This document shows, piece by piece, positions 31,653 to 35,131 of a stretch of 35,131 nucleotides of DNA. This DNA comes from Phaeoceros laevis (Eukaryota > Anthocerotophyta > Anthocerotopsida > Notothyladales), in NCBI GenBank assembly GCA_049999765.1, contig JBNGIQ010009078.1:57366-92496 (forward strand). The letters are read 5' to 3'. The position numbers and the translations under genes are program-made. The notes under the pieces are model-generated. The model searched no databases and was not told where the DNA came from. It saw only the letters and a list, made by a program, of their open reading frames with translations. The number at the start of each line of letters is the position of its first letter. The stretch's first letter is position 1.

Positions 31653-31676
31653 GTAGTAGTAGTAGTAGTAGTAGTA
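31653..31676 (+). repeat. GTA microsatellite
   Basis: Eight perfect GTA units in the segment between the retroelement and the downstream chaperonin fragment. The segment 31441-31722 otherwise holds nothing I recognise and is probably chaperonin intron. Confidence 0.9.
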
Positions 31677-31722
31677 ATGGAGTACAATCACGCCTTCGCG
31701 ACTCCACAGAGGGACTCCTTAG

Positions 31723-31889
31723 ATTGGCGGTGCTAGTGAGGCTTAAGGGCAAGAGAAGAAGGATCGTGTCACTAATGCTCTGAATGCCACAAAAGCGGTA
31801 GTGGAAGAGGGTATTCCCCGCTATGAAGGTCAAAGTGTTTTGCTCATCAACGTTTTGGATGTGCAGGTGGAGGTGTGGCCCTCTACAGA
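31723..31889 (+). pseudogene. Chaperonin-60 gene fragment, downstream part
   Basis: Position 31723 starts IGGASEA, then an in-frame TAA (31744-31746), then GQEKKDRVTNALNATKAVVE and EGI, and in another frame AGGGVALYR (31863-31889) followed by a GTAAGC donor-like site. In HSP60/Cpn60 this follows directly after the SGGVAVLK motif, whose counterpart here ends at 21159, so the retroelement lies within one and the same chaperonin fragment. The 47 bp between EGI and AGGGV may be a tiny intron or an indel. The stop codon shows that the copy is not functional. Confidence 0.82.
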
Positions 31890-32016
31890 GTAAGCTTGTT
31901 GCCAAGTTTTTGTGTCGGTAGTCCACCCACCAAAAGGCAGCACGCCTGATTCCCCCGAGGAGTCGCATAGGTGTGATCTTTTTCTCCATTACTACTAGAA
32001 GAACTATTTATCCTTA

Positions 32017-32088
32017 GTACTTGCAGAAGATAATCACCTTCTGCAAGTACATGCATAACAATTATTGATTATAATCAATTATGCATGT
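32017..32088. repeat. Two adjacent hairpins
   Basis: GTACTTGCAGAAG (32017-32029) pairs perfectly with 32038-32050 around an 8-base loop. The next hairpin pairs ACATGCATAA (32049-32058) with 32079-32088 and encloses a perfect 16-bp palindrome ATTGATTATAATCAAT (32064-32079). Confidence 0.8.
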
Positions 32089-32587
32089 AGTTATGTTGCT
32101 AGTTTGCTGGGATGGGGTCAGACTATTTTCGTCTTAATCACTCGTTTGTGTTGTGCGGAGAGCTATGTCGGTACTAATTCCTCACTGGGCAAATCTTGAA
32201 AATGCAGATCTCTTTGCGGAGGCCGAGATCCTATTATACATGTAGGTGTGTAATAGGTATCCGTTCATTTATCTACAGAAAATTGTATTGAAGCAGTTAA
32301 CTTTGGTTGTGCTGTGGCACTGCAAACATTACGTTGCACATGATGTGCAGGGAAAATCTTGAATGCTGTTGAACCAGCTGCGAATGTGCATTGGGTTCCA
32401 TGGTTGATGGAAGCTGCTTCAGAGAAGCATTTGATATTGGGCATTTGCACACTACAGCCATGCACATTTAGGCGGTACTTGCAAAATTCACTAGAGAAAA
32501 GTGCTCATATCTTTTTGAGTGAGCGTCTTAATAATATAAGTTTCACATATTCTAGATGGGCTTGACAAGAGCATTACAAAAAGTAAT

Positions 32588-32625
32588 TTATTTTTTATTT
32601 TATTATTTTATTATTTTATTATTTT
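32588..32625 (+). repeat. AT-rich simple repeat
   Basis: Repeated TATTATTT units, low complexity. Confidence 0.85.
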
Positions 32626-33974
32626 CACTATTATATTATATATTTAATCTAAAAAGGTACTTTTTGTGTTCTCCACATCTTGATTAGGTTATGCTAGAAG
32701 GAAGGACCTTAACAAGCTAGTGCATGTGCTAAAAAATATCAATTTACCACTTGCAGTACGAGGGGTGGACCCTGGTACTTGTGAGACTAGATCACATTTA
32801 TCTTTGTATACAATGTCTACATATTATGTTCACTACATCATTCTCATAAAACTTGACCTTGTGATTTTAAAAAGTACCATTTCATAAAAGATTGACTTTA
32901 TAGTGAACAACAATGATTGATTGAAGTTTGTAAAAAGCAGATTTTAAGGGGTGGACACAAAAACATGCATGGCTGTAGTGTGCAAATGCCCTACTGGAGA
33001 TTGTAGCATCTCGGCTTCTACGCAAGGGGATCGGGGATGCATAATGCCTTGTTCTTTAATTTTTGTTGGTCTGTGACAGATCCCTCCGATCAACTTAGGC
33101 AGGCTCAGGAGCAGTGACACATCATTCATGATCTAATGGTCATTTATGATCCCATTAATCGGCTGGTACATGATATGTAAGTCGTTGGTTTGCCTTGATT
33201 GTTTTGAATTTGAGAATTTTTGAAAAATCTTCTTGTTGATTGGTATGGTGCTCTTTCAAAGCCGGGTGGAAGATGCGCGAAAACAAAGTGTGAGTTGGAG
33301 TTGTCAGTAGTCGAATAAGGACGAAAGTTTGTCCAGATTGGGCTTGTGAAATTATATCTCCGAGCACAGGCAAGAATGACATGGGGGGCGGCAACGAGTA
33401 TCTTATCTTGGAGTGGTATTAGTAGTGGCCGTGCTATGCTGACTCCACATGCATTGGGGATCGAGCACGCCACCGTATTGGTGCCACTGTAGGGAGAGTC
33501 ATCCCCGTTTATGCTAAGTAGAGAGGCACGCCAACCCATCCCTAGTAGTGTAAACTCATGGCGGTTGTAGCCTAATCAAATCTAGTTTATCTAGATAGTT
33601 GGCATAAGACTTGTCGTCTGAGCAATCCAAAGTTCTACGACCTAATTTTTGCGATTCCACCAGGTGTCTTCAAGAGGTTTTCACGTTAGAGTTAAAAAGG
33701 AGGATTGCACTTGATACCATCGCGAGCTCATTGACATGAAAAGGGTTCGGTAGTTTGTAATTGAAGTGCCTTGGGCTCTGTACGTGGTTTGCTAACTAGT
33801 GAGGAGGCAAGTGTGCAGCCATCTTTGAGAAGATGTTGTGCATGAATGTGGTTTGCTAGACTGCTAGATGAGCATGCATTGTTGGCTCATGTATAGTGGA
33901 TCCACTCATCCATGAGTGTATGGATTCACTATAATCCATAGTAATGCATAGTAGGCCTGATCGAGAGAGGGCGT

Positions 33975-34977
33975 GCTAGCGGCAACCACTAACCCTATTT
34001 GGACTTGAATGTTTGAATCTAGCTTTGAGGCGTGATAGCCTGACATGCATTGTTAGCATGGTTAGCGGCTAGTGTGGTATCGAGGAGATTGTTAGCCTGA
34101 CATGTATGATGTATTGTTAGCTACTTGAACCCAGCTTCGAGGCGTATTAGCCTGGCATTGCTTCAAGGCATGCTAGCCACAGCTAGCCAAAAAATAATGA
34201 TATGTTGCTACATACTTCTATGCCTAATGTGATAAACAATCAAAGCTCAAATCCTTTTGAGTGTCACATTTAATTAGTCACTAGCCTATTCCATTAGAAA
34301 TTTTTAGGCCCAAAGCCTATTTAGCAAAAACCAAGTAGTTGCCGCAAACCAATAATTCACAATATTTTTGATAATGAATGTATGTATTCTTCTTTGCAAT
34401 ATAGGCCTTTCAAAATCAACATTTTGTGACATAAGAGTTTAACTAGCTTCCTATACTTAGCTTATTTTGCCATTGCAAGAGTCAAGAATGAAAGTGCAAG
34501 CACAACTCAAGCACATGGATACATAGTTTTGGTTTGTGTAGAATCCTAATTATTAAGTAGTAATTAGAAAAATTAAATAATCAATATGATATATATCACT
34601 CAAAGAGACTCGTGATATTAAATTACACATACTAACACAACTATAACAGTATTGTCAACTCAATATATAGATTAAATTACACTTTGATTCATATAGCCTT
34701 TTACTAAATATAAGTTCCTTTAATCTATAAGCCAAATTTTCTACATCCTAAGCCTAAAAGGCAATTATGAATTATCTTTTAGGTTGTCTAGCCTATGAAT
34801 GGTCCTATTGAGAAAAAGAGTCTTTATTATGTGTTTGAGGCTCCCTAATTTTCTAGAGGAGAAAATATGATAGGCTATTTCTAAATTTTGCGGGCTCATA
34901 GCCTCATAACATGGTCACCTAGGTTTTTTTTTTTCCTGGCGGCAACCACTAACTTTTCATATTTTGACTTGAATGTT
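33975..34977 (+). repeat. Direct repeat pair with degenerate tandem units between
   Basis: GCGGCAACCACTAAC followed by GACTTGAATGTT occurs at 33975-34018 and again at 34936-34977. Between them, units resembling AGCTTTGAGGCG and TAGCCTGACATG recur about 110 bp apart (34016, 34129). The family is not recognised. Confidence 0.5.
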
Positions 34978-35020
34978 AAATGTTTTGCGTAATGACAAAA
35001 GGACTTTAACCCTTTAGTGC

Positions 35021-35046
35021 CGAACTCTACCAAATGGTAGAGTTCG
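35021..35046. repeat. Perfect hairpin
   Basis: CGAACTCTACCA (35021-35032) is followed by AA and its exact reverse complement (35035-35046). Function unknown; it could be an end of a small foldback element. Confidence 0.8.
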
Positions 35047-35131
35047 ACATCCCAAATCGTTCGTAACATGTGGGAGTGTCAACAAACTATAAAATACAGC
35101 AAATATACATATGATTAGATTCCTCTTCTTC

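Larger units (their letters stand above)
31890..35131. other. AT-rich intergenic region
   Basis: No gene is seen. It holds two adjacent hairpins (32017-32088), an AT-rich simple repeat (32588-32625), an imperfect foldback around 33893-33935, degenerate tandem units around TAGCCTGACATG (34014-34160), a short direct repeat (33975-34018 and 34936-34977) and a perfect hairpin (35021-35046). Short open frames lack any family resemblance. Confidence 0.6.

Noticed and set aside
31653-31676. GTA repeat as a functional element
   Set aside because: An ordinary microsatellite with no nearby gene signal.
1-35131. CRISPR array or bacterial operon
   Set aside because: Spliced genes, plant families and dispersed repeats show a plant nuclear genome; no regularly spaced short repeats occur.
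1-35131. tRNA or rRNA genes
   Set aside because: I saw no cloverleaf with A and B box sequences and no rRNA-like stretch, though by eye a tRNA could be missed.

Overview
This is a nuclear window from a land plant. Five multi-exon housekeeping genes with GT-AG introns lie beside an intronless PLS-type pentatricopeptide repeat (PPR) gene with a plant-specific E domain, and beside plant-type repeats. The style of the PPR protein suggests a seed-free plant (fern, lycophyte or bryophyte). That lineage call is an inference from remembered protein style, not a database match.

Left half (about 1.9-19.9 kb), the gene-dense part: (1) V-ATPase proteolipid subunit c, plus strand, 3 exons; (2) a probably plastid-targeted glyoxalase I-like VOC protein, minus strand, 5 exons; (3) an IES6/INO80C-like chromatin-remodelling subunit, plus strand, 3 exons, divergent from the glyoxalase; (4) an organelle MutS2 homologue, plus strand, 4 exons, starting about 50 bp after the IES6 stop; (5) an unrecognised conserved, probably plastid protein, minus strand, 3 exons; (6) a sterol delta8-delta7 isomerase (EBP/HYDRA1), minus strand, 4 exons; (7) an API5-like protein, plus strand, 16 exons, head to head with the isomerase; (8) an E-class PPR protein, plus strand. 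All exon joins keep frame.

Right half (about 20-31.9 kb), a nest of mobile DNA. A 380-bp solo-LTR-like insertion with a 6-bp target duplication splits a dispersed repeat; an unsplit copy of that repeat lies near position 312. A fragment of a chaperonin-60 gene is split by a degenerate Ty3/gypsy-like retroelement of about 9.9 kb, bounded by two 192-bp repeats that are about 97% identical. Its order is gag (two CCHC knuckles), aspartic protease, a C5-cytosine DNA methyltransferase domain of DNMT3-like layout, reverse transcriptase, RNase H, integrase, and the start of a PHD-like zinc finger. The reverse transcriptase is itself interrupted by a 1600-bp terminal-inverted-repeat element with a 4-bp target duplication, so there are at least three layers: chaperonin fragment, retroelement, TIR element.

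The methyltransferase carried inside the retroelement is the most striking content. It would let an element methylate DNA, perhaps its own copies. This copy is dead (several in-frame stops and frameshifts), but intact relatives may exist in the same genome. From about 31.9 kb to the end the sequence is AT-rich intergenic DNA with hairpins, simple repeats and short degenerate repeats; I see no gene there.
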